The notes: generated from the sequence alone by a model not told the origin. Positions 16,508 to 25,840 are shown, numbered from the stretch's first letter. The stretch: 44,137 nucleotides of DNA from Armatimonadota bacterium (GCA_020354555.1 CP070648.1:1774668-1818804); one strand, 5' to 3'. Program-made: numbers and translations.

Positions 16508-17770
16508 ATGCAGGGCTTGACTCGGATGCGGATGCGACGCGCAGTTGCGACTGTCCTAGTGCTTGTGGGGCTCGCGGTGTGGGCGCATTCCGACGATGCC
16601 GAATATCGCTTGCCGGTGCTCCCGGCCGAGCACAAGCGGGTGAACGACCCGCTGACCGGGGCGGATCTCCTTTTCGTGACGACGAGCCCGGCGCGGGATC
16701 ACAACTTGTACTTCCACCAGCGGTCGTGGCTCGCGGACGATACGGTCCTGCTCTTCACGTCGGATCGTCCTGAGGGCGGCCTGATGGGTTACCTGTTCGC
16801 GACCGGAGAGTTGGTGCGCTTTGTCACGCCCACGGGCGGTTTGGGAGCGGCTACGGCGGCGCGCGAAGGCAACCGCGTATTCGCAGCCCGCGGTCGGGAC
16901 ATCGTGGAGCTATCAGTCGTTGTCGAGCCGGCGGACGACCCGGGGCAGATGCCCTCCACGGTGACTGCGACGGAGCGCGTCATCTGCACCTTGCCCGAGG
17001 GCGCGGCGCTCCAGGCAAGCGTGACGGAGAACTGCGACGGGTCGCTGCTCGGCCTGGACGTGCGATGGCCTGACGGCAAGCAAGGGATAGCGGTGGCGAA
17101 CGTCGCGACCGGGGAAATGCGCGAGGTGTGTCGCTTCGACTTCGCCGGTCACCTGCAGTTCAGCATGACGAATCCGAATCTGGTGAGCGTCGCCGGGCTG
17201 GAGAGCAGACTCGTCGTCGTGGATCTGCGTTCGGGCAAGCCGCGCGTTGTCCACGAGCAAGCCGAGGGGGAGCATGTCACTCACGAGTGCTGGTGGGTCA
17301 ACGACTCGCTGACGTTCTGCGGCGGGTACCGGGACAAGGAATCGCACGTGAAGGTCGTGGACGTACATACGGGCGAGGTGCGGATCGCGGGCGCGGGGGC
17401 GTGGGTGCCGTGGGTCGGAGACGGTGACGACGTGCTCAACCGATGGAACTGGTGGCACGCGGCTGGGCATGAATCGGGCCGGTGGATCGTCGCGGACAAC
17501 TGGTACGGGGACGTCGTGGTGTTCGACGGTCGGACGACGCAGATGCATCGGCTGACCCTCGGGCATCGCACCTACGGCCGCGGGCAACACCCCGAGCCGG
17601 GGTGGGACCGAAGCGGCACGCGCATCGTGTTCACGTCGGAGATGCTGGGCGGCGTTGACGTGTGCGTCGGGACGATTCCGGACATCTGGCCGCCCGACGC
17701 GGCCGACGAAGGTTTGATCGTCACGGGGGGAGCGCCGGCGTCGGGCGCCGGCGACGGTGCGAGCGAGTGA
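16508..17770 (+). CDS. Secreted oligogalacturonate-lyase-like beta-propeller protein
   Basis: 420 residues. A signal peptide (RRAVATVLVLVGLAVWAHS, about 9-27) precedes repeated beta-propeller blades. The blade pattern DHNLYFHQRSWLADDTVLLF and SDRPEGGLMGYLFATGELVRF, the later THECWWVNDSLTF, and GQHPEPGW plus TRIVFTSE (around 358-380) resemble oligogalacturonate lyase (PF14583), where Gln and His residues near the last motif bind the catalytic metal. Some histidines match only loosely, so catalysis is not assured. Family enzymes are usually cytoplasmic and cleave unsaturated digalacturonate; an export signal is therefore unusual. The start ATG is chosen for the AAAGGG about 11 nt upstream. The next gene, 46 nt on, encodes another secreted carbohydrate-active protein. 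Confidence 0.62.
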   Translation: MQGLTRMRMRRAVATVLVLVGLAVWAHSDDAEYRLPVLPAEHKRVNDPLTGADLLFVTTSPARDHNLYFHQRSWLADDTVLLFTSDRPEGGLMGYLFATGELVRFVTPTGGLGAATAAREGNRVFAARGRDIVELSVVVEPADDPGQMPSTVTATERVICTLPEGAALQASVTENCDGSLLGLDVRWPDGKQGIAVANVATGEMREVCRFDFAGHLQFSMTNPNLVSVAGLESRLVVVDLRSGKPRVVHEQAEGEHVTHECWWVNDSLTFCGGYRDKESHVKVVDVHTGEVRIAGAGAWVPWVGDGDDVLNRWNWWHAAGHESGRWIVADNWYGDVVVFDGRTTQMHRLTLGHRTYGRGQHPEPGWDRSGTRIVFTSEMLGGVDVCVGTIPDIWPPDAADEGLIVTGGAPASGAGDGASE

Positions 17771-17816
17771 AAGAACGGCAGGCTGAGTGTCCGACAGTCC
17801 TAAGGGGAGGGCAGAG

Positions 17817-19628
17817 ATGATGCGCAATGCGGTGGTACTCGCAGCGCTGGCGACGTGCGCGCTACTGTACGCAGCACCGGCGTGCACGGAGGGTGATGCC
17901 GTGCCCAAGAAGCTCATCCAATACGGCTGGGGCATACCGACGCCCGGCGACATCTGCGGCAACATTCGCGAGATGGAGCAGCGGCCGTTCGACGGGCTCA
18001 TCTTCACCGTGCCCGGCATGGGTCGAGTATTCATGTTGGCGGAGTGGGACGAAGAGCAGGTCGAATCCGAATTGAAGCTGCTGCGCGAGATTGAATGGCG
18101 CAAGTTCACGGACAACTTCCTCATCATGTGGGCAGCGTCGGATATGGACTGGTTCAGCGACGGCGATTGGGAGATCGTGCTGCGCAACGTCGGTCTGATG
18201 GCGCAGGCGGCCGTCGCGGGGCGCTGCAAGGGTCTGTGCTTCGACGCCGAACCGTACGGCGACAACCCGTGGTCGTACGCCAATGCCCTGCATGGCGACG
18301 AGAGATCCTTCGCCGAATACCAGGCCCAGGCGCGCAAGCGCGGCGCAGAGTTCATGCACGCTATCACCGAGCACATGCCCGACGTCGTCCTGCACACGTT
18401 CTTTCAGCTTTCCTACTTCGCGGACATCGCGACCGAACCCGACGCGGTGCGCCGCGAGGAACTCCTGTCGCGCGAGCACTACGCACTGCTCCCCGCCTTT
18501 CTCAACGGCATGTTGGACGCCGCGGGGCCGGAGGCGGTCATCACGGATGGGAACGAGTCGGCCTATTACTACACCGACCCGTGCTCGTACTATCGGGCGT
18601 ACCACCAGATGCGGCAGACCGTGCTGCCTCTCGTGGCGCCGGAGAACGTGCGCAAGTACCAGGCACAGGTGCAGGTGAGCCAGGCGCTCTACGTGGATCA
18701 GGTGTTCAACCTGCGCCAGGGCATGCTGCTCCTCAGCTCGGTGCTGTCGCCAGACGAGCGCGCGCAGTGGTTCGAGCAAGACGTGTATTACGCGCTTGCC
18801 ACTGCCGACGAGTACGTCTGGTGCTACAGCGAGCGCATGAACTGGTGGGACAACGGCGATATCCCGCGCGGCCTGACTGAAGCCATTGAGTCGGCGCGGC
18901 GCAAACTCGCGAACCGCGAACCGCTGGGTTATGATATGTCCGATATGCTGGACGACGCGCACGAGCGGCTGCGCGAGGGACTGGAAGCGAAGATCATTCG
19001 CCGATCCGCCGACATCCCGGCGCGCCCCGCCGGGACGCCTGCGCCGGTGATTGACGGCAACCTCAACGAGCCCGTGTGGCGCGCGACCAGACCCCGTGAG
19101 CCGTTTCTGCCGTACGTCACGAACCCGAATGATACAGTTCAGGCGGCGACGACGGCTCGCGTGACGTATGACGAGGAAAACCTGTACATCGCGCTTCAAT
19201 GTGAGGAACCGGAGCCGGGAGCGATGCGCATCCTGGGCGAGAAGCGCGACGATACCGGAGTGTGGCTCGGCGACAGCGTGGACATCTTCCTGTCCGTGGG
19301 CGAGGGGCCGACGCCGTTCATTCATTTGATACTCAATGCCGCGGGCGTGAAATGGGACGCGTACTGCACCGAGGGCGCTGAGGACCTGGGCTTCAATCCC
19401 GAGTGGGAAAGCGCGGTGGCCATCGGCGATAGCGCCTGGTTCGCGGAGGTAGCGCTCCCGTGGTCGGAAATGAAGGTATCTGCGCCGGCGCCTGGCGACA
19501 TGCGGCGCGCCCAGCTCGGGCGACAGCGAATACCGGGCCGCGAACACAGCACATGGTCCAAGGTTTTCGACCGCTTCGTCGCGCCGCGGTACTTCGGCCG
19601 GTGGGTGTTTCAGGCCAGGAGCGGCTGA
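17817..19628 (+). CDS. Secreted putative glycoside hydrolase with C-terminal CBM9-like domain
   Basis: 603 residues. A signal peptide (RNAVVLAALATCALLYAAPAC, about 3-23) leads into a domain of roughly 370 residues that looks like a TIM barrel: KLIQYGWGIPTP at its start, GLCFDAEPYGDNPW in mid-domain, AVITDGNESAYYYTDP later, and aromatic-rich ends (EYVWCYSERMNWW). FDAEPYGD and DGNESA are plausible acid/base sites, but I cannot match the domain to a named family. From about residue 408, PVIDGNLNEPVWRATRP and TARVTYDEENLYIALQCEEP are characteristic of the CBM9-like (PF06452) sugar-binding fold. AGGGGAGG lies 6 nt before the first of two adjacent ATGs. It is likely secreted to bind and process a polysaccharide. 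Confidence 0.72.
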   Translation: MMRNAVVLAALATCALLYAAPACTEGDAVPKKLIQYGWGIPTPGDICGNIREMEQRPFDGLIFTVPGMGRVFMLAEWDEEQVESELKLLREIEWRKFTDNFLIMWAASDMDWFSDGDWEIVLRNVGLMAQAAVAGRCKGLCFDAEPYGDNPWSYANALHGDERSFAEYQAQARKRGAEFMHAITEHMPDVVLHTFFQLSYFADIATEPDAVRREELLSREHYALLPAFLNGMLDAAGPEAVITDGNESAYYYTDPCSYYRAYHQMRQTVLPLVAPENVRKYQAQVQVSQALYVDQVFNLRQGMLLLSSVLSPDERAQWFEQDVYYALATADEYVWCYSERMNWWDNGDIPRGLTEAIESARRKLANREPLGYDMSDMLDDAHERLREGLEAKIIRRSADIPARPAGTPAPVIDGNLNEPVWRATRPREPFLPYVTNPNDTVQAATTARVTYDEENLYIALQCEEPEPGAMRILGEKRDDTGVWLGDSVDIFLSVGEGPTPFIHLILNAAGVKWDAYCTEGAEDLGFNPEWESAVAIGDSAWFAEVALPWSEMKVSAPAPGDMRRAQLGRQRIPGREHSTWSKVFDRFVAPRYFGRWVFQARSG

Positions 19629-19692
19629 GGTTGCCCACTGCGAGACGGCACAGCGGCTCGCCGTCTCGATGCGGGTGGGCATGGAGGCACGG

Positions 19693-20772
19693 ATGAGATT
19701 TCGCTGCGGCGTGGTCGGGCTTGGCCGGGGGCGATGGTTCGTCAAGGCGCTCGCGGGTATCGAAGGCGTGGAGGTCGCGGCGGTCTGTGACCCGAACCCC
19801 GCGACATTCGCCGAGTTCTCGGGGTTGGCCACATATACAGACTATGAACGGTTCCTCGACGAGGAGTTGGACATCGTTGCGATCGTGAGCCCGGGCCCGG
19901 CGCACGCGGCGCAGACACTCGCGGCGCTGGAGCGGGGCGCGCACGTGCTGTGCGAAACGCCGTGTGTGTACTCCATCGAGGAAGCGCGCCGCGTCGTGGC
20001 CGCGGTCGAACGGAGCGGGCTCAAGTACATGCTCGCCGAGAACTACATCTGGATGGATTGGTGCACGTCGCTGCTGGAGATGGCGGATGCGGGCCGCTTC
20101 GGGGACATCGTCTATGCCGAGGGCGATTACACTCACGACTGTCGCGATGCGATGCTCGTGGATGAGGGCCGTTCCGTGCCGTACGCGGAGCGCCGGCGGC
20201 ACCCCAACGCGACGAAGACATGGCGCGCGACGCACCTGCCGCCGATCCAGTACTGCTCGCACACCCTCGGCCCGCTGCTGAGGATCATGAACGACCGGGT
20301 CGTGTCGGCGTTCGGGTTGAGCATCGCGGGCAAGGCCGCGCCCGACTTGGTTGCGACGGATCTCGAGTCGGCGCTTCTGCAGACCGAGCGCGGCGCAATC
20401 ATCCGGCTGACTAATGGATTCGCCGTCGCGCATCCCATGGCGTTTTACTACAATGTCGTCGGGACGCAAGGCTCGGCGAAGGTCATCAATGCGGGCGATG
20501 TTATGGGCAAGTGGTGGTCGGAGGTAGGAGTGAATCCTCAGGGCTGGCAGGAACTCCCGGTGGCGTTCTGGCAGCACCGCGATGGCGTGGGCGACCTCGA
20601 GGCCATGGTGGGGGAGTTTGTCAACAGCGTCCGCTGTGACACCAAGCCGCCGATTGATGTCCACGAGTCCATGGACATGACCGTGCCGGGCATCGTTGCC
20701 CACGAAGCCGGCCTGCGCGGCGGCGTTAAGCTGGATGTACCTGACTCGCGGACATGGGGGAGCGACGAGTGA
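19693..20772 (+). CDS. Gfo/Idh/MocA-family oxidoreductase
   Basis: 359 residues. An N-terminal Rossmann fold (VVGLGRGRWFVKAL, glycine-rich loop at 9-13) with AAVCDPNP ending beta-2 indicates NAD(P) binding. The C-terminal alpha/beta domain follows from about 120. The family's EKP motif reads ETP here (88-90, VLCETPCVYS), so the usual lysine is lost. YCSHTLGPLLRIM supplies the catalytic-histidine region. GGAGG at 19683-19687 sits 5 nt before the ATG. Such enzymes oxidise or epimerise sugars and inositols, and its place after two secreted carbohydrate-active proteins fits sugar catabolism. Without the lysine the reaction may differ or be lost. Confidence 0.85.
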   Translation: MRFRCGVVGLGRGRWFVKALAGIEGVEVAAVCDPNPATFAEFSGLATYTDYERFLDEELDIVAIVSPGPAHAAQTLAALERGAHVLCETPCVYSIEEARRVVAAVERSGLKYMLAENYIWMDWCTSLLEMADAGRFGDIVYAEGDYTHDCRDAMLVDEGRSVPYAERRRHPNATKTWRATHLPPIQYCSHTLGPLLRIMNDRVVSAFGLSIAGKAAPDLVATDLESALLQTERGAIIRLTNGFAVAHPMAFYYNVVGTQGSAKVINAGDVMGKWWSEVGVNPQGWQELPVAFWQHRDGVGDLEAMVGEFVNSVRCDTKPPIDVHESMDMTVPGIVAHEAGLRGGVKLDVPDSRTWGSDE

Positions 20773-20836
20773 GGGAGCGGCCGAGTGCTGGCCCTGCGGC
20801 CGGGCGGTGCGGTGCGAAGCGACGGCGGAGGACACG

Positions 20837-21607
20837 GTGAGCAGCGATTGGAGCACAGATGAAGCGGCAAGACGGTGGGACCTGCACGCGGAGGCGCTAA
20901 CGGCGGGTTACACGGCGGAAGGCGACGTCCACCGTGCGGTCTTGCTCAACCCAACCCTGCTCGAACTGCTCGGCCCGGTGCAGGGCAAGCGGATACTCGA
21001 CGCCGGCTGTGGCGAGGGATATCTGAGCCGGATGCTGGCGAGTGCCGGCGCGCGCGTCGTGGGCGTTGACTACTCCGGGAAGATGATTGAGATCGCGCGG
21101 TCGAGGACGCCGGGGGATCTGGCAATTGAGTACGTCCACGGCAACTGCGAGAACCTGGAGTTCATCGCGTCCGGCGGATTCGACATCGTCGTATCCAACA
21201 TGGTGCTGCAGGATCTCGCGGATTATCGTGCCGCGATTGCTGAGTTGCACCGCGTGCTGGCGCCCGGAGGGGCTTTGATCTTCGCGATCCTGCACCCGTG
21301 CTTTTCGACCCCGGGATCCGGTTGGGTCACCGACGAGAATGAGCGGAAGCTGCATTGGCAGGTGGATGGGTATTTCGGGGAAGGCGTGATTGAGTTGGAG
21401 TGGCCGAGGGGTGCCGAGCAAGGTTTGCTGTACTTCCGCAGGACCCTGACGAGCTACTTCGAAGCGGTTCGGAACGTCGGGTTTGTGATCGACAGGCTGG
21501 TGGAGCCGAAGCCGTCCGAGGAAATGTTGGTGAAATACCCGGAATTCGGGGACGACCTCCGCATGTGCCACTTCCTGGTCTTGCGCGCGATCAAGCAGGC
21601 GCGGTGA
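20837..21607 (+). CDS. Class I SAM-dependent methyltransferase
   Basis: 256 residues with a GTG start, GGAGGA a few bases upstream. SAM motif I is ILDAGCGEGYLSRML (about 53-67). Motif II region is VVGVDYSGKMIEIAR, then DIVVSNMVLQDLADY and LHRVLAPGGALIFAILHPC, all standard for the Methyltransf_11/25 group. The C-terminal part (GLLYFRRTLTSYFEAVRNVG, then MCHFLVLRA) is common in broad-specificity small-molecule methyltransferases. The substrate is unknown. It is 64 nt after the oxidoreductase and 47 nt before the creatininase-family gene, so probably in the same operon. Confidence 0.88.
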   Translation: MSSDWSTDEAARRWDLHAEALTAGYTAEGDVHRAVLLNPTLLELLGPVQGKRILDAGCGEGYLSRMLASAGARVVGVDYSGKMIEIARSRTPGDLAIEYVHGNCENLEFIASGGFDIVVSNMVLQDLADYRAAIAELHRVLAPGGALIFAILHPCFSTPGSGWVTDENERKLHWQVDGYFGEGVIELEWPRGAEQGLLYFRRTLTSYFEAVRNVGFVIDRLVEPKPSEEMLVKYPEFGDDLRMCHFLVLRAIKQAR

Positions 21608-21654
21608 TTCGACCGGCGCCGAGCGGCCGCATGCGAAGGTCGAAAGGAGATGCA

Positions 21655-22383
21655 ATGGACAGGGCATTGACACGCGACGTGCAGATGCAGTTGATGCGCC
21701 CGAGGCAGGTTGAAGAAGCCGCGCGGCGCTTTCCAGTGGTGTACGTGCCGTTCGGATTGATCGAGTGGCACGGGCCGCATTTGCCCTTGGGCAACGACGC
21801 GCTGAAGGCGCATGCGATTCTGGTGAAATGCGCCGAGCAGTCCGGCGGCGTGGTCTACCCGCCGGTGTGGTTTCACGCGGATTTCGATCAGCAGTGTCTC
21901 GTGTCCGTCATCACCGAACTGTTCGACCGTCTGAAGAAGATGGGGTTCCGCGTAATCATCGGCGTGTCGGGTCACAATATCGACAAGCAGATCGAGATGA
22001 TCAATCGCGCGCTGGAGCCGGTCGTCGCCGACAGCAGCGTGGTCGGCATCGGCCTGTGGGAGGTCACGCTGAGCCAGTGCGAGGACTCCAGCACGGACCA
22101 TGCGGCCAAGTGGGAAACGTCGAACATGCAGTTCTTCTATCCGGAGCTGGTGGATCTGGGCGAGCTGCCGGGGGGCGAGATCGGCCCTGACTGGAACCGC
22201 GAGTTGGGCATCGGCGGCCTCGATCCGCGCGCGCACGCGAGCGCGGCGGTTGGCGAGCGGAACTGCGAGCTGGCGGCGGAGGCGATCGGCCGCAAGGCGC
22301 AGGGACTGCTGGACTCCCTTCCCGCGGAGCACCGAAGCTTCGCGCTGCCGCGGCTATCGCCCGAGCACTGGTGGTCGGTGTAA
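21655..22383 (+). CDS. Creatininase-family metal-dependent amidohydrolase
   Basis: 242 residues. The metal-binding motif is clear: PFGLIEWHGPHLPLGND supplies E37, H39 and D48. VIIGVSGHNID supplies H107 at the place of the family's GHGGN or GHYEN. Members hydrolyse cyclic or linear amides (creatinine, formamides in riboflavin and mycofactocin routes), and many homologues are of unknown specificity. The GH-motif variant (GHNID) makes creatinine itself unlikely. AAAGGAG precedes the ATG at 21655 by 5 nt and overrides an in-frame ATG at 21631. It is the last gene of the plus-strand run, ending 26 nt from the convergent membrane-protein gene. Confidence 0.85.
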   Translation: MDRALTRDVQMQLMRPRQVEEAARRFPVVYVPFGLIEWHGPHLPLGNDALKAHAILVKCAEQSGGVVYPPVWFHADFDQQCLVSVITELFDRLKKMGFRVIIGVSGHNIDKQIEMINRALEPVVADSSVVGIGLWEVTLSQCEDSSTDHAAKWETSNMQFFYPELVDLGELPGGEIGPDWNRELGIGGLDPRAHASAAVGERNCELAAEAIGRKAQGLLDSLPAEHRSFALPRLSPEHWWSV

Positions 22384-22409
22384 CGTCCGGGCACTCCGCG
22401 CAGCGTGCC

Positions 22410-24356
22410 TCACGGTCCCGGGAACAGATCCCGGCCCTTCATGCCCAGCGCGGCGTCCACGGCGAGCCATATGGCGACGCTTGCGAACTCCCCAATGATC
22501 ATCCCGAGGAAGGCCGGGCGCAGCGTTCGGTAGGGCCGCAGGCCGCCGTAACGCAGGACGATCGCATTGATGATCCAGCCGAGGAAGATGGAGAATGCGA
22601 TGCGATCGAAGGTCCACGTGCTCCCCATCAGGTAACCGATCGGGCTGAGCCGCCACCAGATGAATGCGCGGTTCATCTGGATGAGAAAGAGCATGACGCC
22701 CATGCCGATGGAAAGGAATGTCAGGCTGAACGTGTTGAGCGGCTCCATCGCATCGAGGTTGCCCTTGAGGCGATTGAACAGCCACCGCGGCATTTCCTCG
22801 ATCTCGCCCATGCCGAGGCCGCCGCGATGATAGATCATCCGCAGGCCGCCGACATATGACACGACGATCGCCACCGCGAACGAGGCGCCGATCGCGGCGA
22901 GCAGCGGCCCCGGGCGCAGTCGCGCGGTGTGGCCGATCTTCATGCTGTCCGTCAAGTAGGGTATCTGACACGTGCTGATGTCGTTGACCGCGACCGCCTG
23001 CTGGATATAGACGACGGTGAGGTTGGCCGGCCCGACGATGGAGGTGCCGAGGTTCTGAATGAGAACATCGCTTGGCACCCAGGAGATCTCGACGAAGAAC
23101 AACCCCGCGGAGGCGATGATTCTGGCGAGCGCGATCATCGTCAGGTAGTAGATGAGAAGCGCGACGGCCATGATGCCCCACGACATACCTGCCGCGAGGC
23201 TCCATCCGGCGAGCACGATCGTACCAACCGCGAGCCCGGCCAGCGCCCACCGGAGTTGGCGGGCCTCCTCGATATCCGCCCCGTCGGCGGACGCCAACAC
23301 CTTGCGGGCACGCTTCCCCGCCGACCACAGCAAGAAGCCGCCCATGAGCAGGAACGCTCCGACCTCCTGATTGCGGAAGAAGTTCGTCGTGTTCCATCCA
23401 TGCAGCCCGCCCGGACCGCTCAAGCCGTACACGCCGATGAGCAACCGCTGGAACTTGTTCAGCGCCCAGAAAAGCCAGACGCTGATGCCGACCTCGGCGC
23501 TCAGCAGATAACCCAGCCCGACGAGCGCCGGGTAGATGAAGAGCTTGGTGTTCTTCAGCTCACGCAGAGGGCCTGACGTGACATCGCCGATGAGCACAAT
23601 GCCGCTGATGCGGGCGTGCGGCATTGCGGGCAGGTACGCGTCCATGTTGTTGATGATGCCGAAGAGGAGTACCGGGACGAACCCGAGCCACAACCACTTG
23701 TTGCGGAAGAAGGCGCTACCCGCGGTCGGCCGCGCGTCCAGCGGGCCGATGATCTCCAGCGGCACGCTCGCGAGCGGAAAGACGAGGCGCTCCTCCTCGA
23801 TCCACTGGCGACGGACGAGCACGGCGAGCGAGGCCATCGAGAGCAGGAAAGCGAGCGCGAACACGGCCCATGCCAGCATCGGCGTGAACCACAGGCCCCA
23901 GGGGATGGATTCTCCCGGCGGCAGGCCCTCGTAGAACCACTTGACCGCGTTGCGGTCTCTGACCGTCAGCCAGGGCTGGAGATACGGGTGGATCATGGAC
24001 GCGAACTTGTTCTCGGGGCTCGCCAGGTAGAACGCGCCGGCGATGGTGGGAAGGACGTAAGCCAGGAAGGCCGTGCCCGGCACGCCCGCTGGGACGAGCA
24101 TCATCACATAGACCGTGAGCAGTTCGCGGCCGGTCAGCGCCCAGGTCCGCCGCATGCGTCCGAGGGCCGTGTTGACGCCCGCGATGAGGAAGAGAAAGAA
24201 GAGCAGCGACCCGATCGGGAGATGATTCGCCGCGATCTGCGATCCCGTGAGGACCAGGCTCGTGTAGGGCGTGATCACGGAGAGAAGCGCAATGGAAGCC
24301 AGGCCGAAGATAACGGCCCGTGGTGTCACGCCTGTAAGCCTGAACGTCTTGCGCAA
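22410..24356 (-). CDS. DUF6785-type (OPT-like) polytopic membrane protein
   Basis: 648 residues with at least twelve hydrophobic helices. Loops such as HPYLQPWLTVRDRNAVKWFY, WIEEERLVFPLASVPLEI and SMKIGHTARLRPG are those I associate with the DUF6784/DUF6785 proteins, distant relatives of the oligopeptide-transporter (OPT) family. The function is unproven; uptake of an oligomeric substrate is a reasonable guess. The start is probably TTG at 24356 (no good ribosome site), though a GTG nine codons downstream is also possible. It runs convergently towards the carbohydrate cluster and may serve it. Its upstream region is shared divergently with a glycosyltransferase gene. Confidence 0.8.
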   Translation of the reverse strand: MRKTFRLTGVTPRAVIFGLASIALLSVITPYTSLVLTGSQIAANHLPIGSLLFFLFLIAGVNTALGRMRRTWALTGRELLTVYVMMLVPAGVPGTAFLAYVLPTIAGAFYLASPENKFASMIHPYLQPWLTVRDRNAVKWFYEGLPPGESIPWGLWFTPMLAWAVFALAFLLSMASLAVLVRRQWIEEERLVFPLASVPLEIIGPLDARPTAGSAFFRNKWLWLGFVPVLLFGIINNMDAYLPAMPHARISGIVLIGDVTSGPLRELKNTKLFIYPALVGLGYLLSAEVGISVWLFWALNKFQRLLIGVYGLSGPGGLHGWNTTNFFRNQEVGAFLLMGGFLLWSAGKRARKVLASADGADIEEARQLRWALAGLAVGTIVLAGWSLAAGMSWGIMAVALLIYYLTMIALARIIASAGLFFVEISWVPSDVLIQNLGTSIVGPANLTVVYIQQAVAVNDISTCQIPYLTDSMKIGHTARLRPGPLLAAIGASFAVAIVVSYVGGLRMIYHRGGLGMGEIEEMPRWLFNRLKGNLDAMEPLNTFSLTFLSIGMGVMLFLIQMNRAFIWWRLSPIGYLMGSTWTFDRIAFSIFLGWIINAIVLRYGGLRPYRTLRPAFLGMIIGEFASVAIWLAVDAALGMKGRDLFPGP

Positions 24357-24425
24357 TGGGGCTCTCTGATCTCAGTGCGGTCGGCCCGGCAGGATTTCGG
24401 CACAGTCCTTGGATGCTCCTCTCGG

Positions 24426-24452
24426 GCGACGCTGTGCTCACTCGTGCGTCGC
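24426..24452. promoter_or_regulatory. 7-bp dyad in a divergent intergenic region
   Basis: GCGACGC (24426-24432) and GCGTCGC (24446-24452) are perfect inverted repeats with a 13-nt spacer, in the 197-base gap between the divergent DUF6785 and glycosyltransferase genes. The layout suits an operator for a dimeric regulator; no regulator is encoded nearby. Confidence 0.35.
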
Positions 24453-24553
24453 ATGAAACACGGGCAGGCTCGTCACAACAAGTGGGCCGCGTTGTGGAAT
24501 AATCGCACGGACGGCGCGAAATCGCTTGTGCTGCCGCCCGGAGGCGCTTTGCT

Positions 24554-25783
24554 TTGCGACCTGGTCCCATTGTAATGATTAGCAGTTACGCCCCGCGCTT
24601 GTGCGGTATCGCGACCTTCTGCGAGGAGGCACGCGAGTTCATCCAGAACCACCACCCGGATCGCGATGTGCTCGTCGTAGCGCACAACGACGGTCACGGC
24701 TACGGGGTCTTTCCGCTGATTGACATGAGCCGTCACGACTGGTGGCGCGCGGTTGCCGACGGCATCGCGGAAATTGATCCCGCGGTGATACATATCGAGC
24801 ACGAATACGGGCTGTACGAGTACCGTGACGCCCGCGGGTGTGGCGACGGCAACGAGGGGTTTCTCAAACTGTTGGATGCCTTGAAGCGCTGGCCGGTTGT
24901 CGTGGAGCCGCACACCGTGCACGGCCGGCTGCGGGATTTCGAGGCGAACTTCATCTTTCAGCTCACGGAGCGCGCTGACATCGTCATCTTCAAGTGCCAT
25001 TACCAGAAATGGCGGCTCGACTGGACGTTCCACTCCTACGGCTGGCCGACTCCGCGCAACATCATGGTCATCCCTCACGGTGCCCGCCCCGACCGCATGT
25101 GCCACCCCAGCGACATCCCGCGCCTCAAGCAGGAACTCCGGCTTAACAGTTGCTCGTACCTCGGCGAGCACCTGGTCGGCCTCGTGGGATGGATTCAGAG
25201 CAACAAGCGGTGGGACATCCTGACCTCGATGTGGGAGGACATCGCCGCGGAGATCAAGCAGCGCACGGGAGACGAATGGGATCTGCTCGCCGCCGGCGAG
25301 TGGCGCGACCCGGCGCATCAAGCCGACTTCGAGAGATACGCCGCGGACCTCGAGCTGCTGGAGGGCAAAGGCCTCGCGCATTTCTACGAGTTCGTGCCGC
25401 GCGGCAGCCTGTACTACAAGGTGATGGCGGTGTGTGATTTCGTGGTGCTGCCGTCGGTGGACGAGACGCAGTCCGGCACGCTGGCACGCATCATCGCGCT
25501 CAACAAGCCTTATGTCACGACCGCGCCGATGGAGGGGCTGACCGCGCAAACCTTGGAGAGCGGCGGCGGCTTGCTCTTCACGAACAAGCAGATGCTGCGC
25601 GACCAGGCAGTGCGTCTGGCGTGCGATGAGCCGCTGCGCCACGAGCTGGCTGGCAATCTGCGGCGGTATCTGCTGGAGAAGGTGTCCTGGGACGTCGTCG
25701 CCGGCCAGTATGCCGAGGCGTACGCGCTGGCAACGGCCGCGTGCGAGCGCAACGAGCCCGCCGAATTGCCCCTGGAGTTCTAG
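24554..25783 (+). CDS. GT4-family glycosyltransferase
   Basis: 409 residues. The opening MISSYAPRLCGIATF is the signature of a GT4 subgroup often annotated as mannosyltransferase-like, followed by IHIEHEYGLY, VVVEPHTVHG and NIMVIPHGARP, then a C-terminal donor domain (VGLVGWIQSNKRWD, FYEFVPRGSLYYKVMAVCDFVVLPS, SGTLARIIALNKPYV). It transfers a sugar from a nucleotide donor to a polysaccharide or glycan acceptor at the cytoplasmic face. The start is set at the TTG of 24554: GGAGG lies 9 nt upstream, and it keeps the residues IV that complete the first beta strand, whereas the ATG seven codons later has no ribosome site. Confidence 0.88.
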   Translation: MRPGPIVMISSYAPRLCGIATFCEEAREFIQNHHPDRDVLVVAHNDGHGYGVFPLIDMSRHDWWRAVADGIAEIDPAVIHIEHEYGLYEYRDARGCGDGNEGFLKLLDALKRWPVVVEPHTVHGRLRDFEANFIFQLTERADIVIFKCHYQKWRLDWTFHSYGWPTPRNIMVIPHGARPDRMCHPSDIPRLKQELRLNSCSYLGEHLVGLVGWIQSNKRWDILTSMWEDIAAEIKQRTGDEWDLLAAGEWRDPAHQADFERYAADLELLEGKGLAHFYEFVPRGSLYYKVMAVCDFVVLPSVDETQSGTLARIIALNKPYVTTAPMEGLTAQTLESGGGLLFTNKQMLRDQAVRLACDEPLRHELAGNLRRYLLEKVSWDVVAGQYAEAYALATAACERNEPAELPLEF

Positions 25784-25840
25784 CCCGCCCGTTCGCCGTA
25801 CACCGAGACCGCCGAGCGAGGGAAGCTTGATGGCCGCGCG

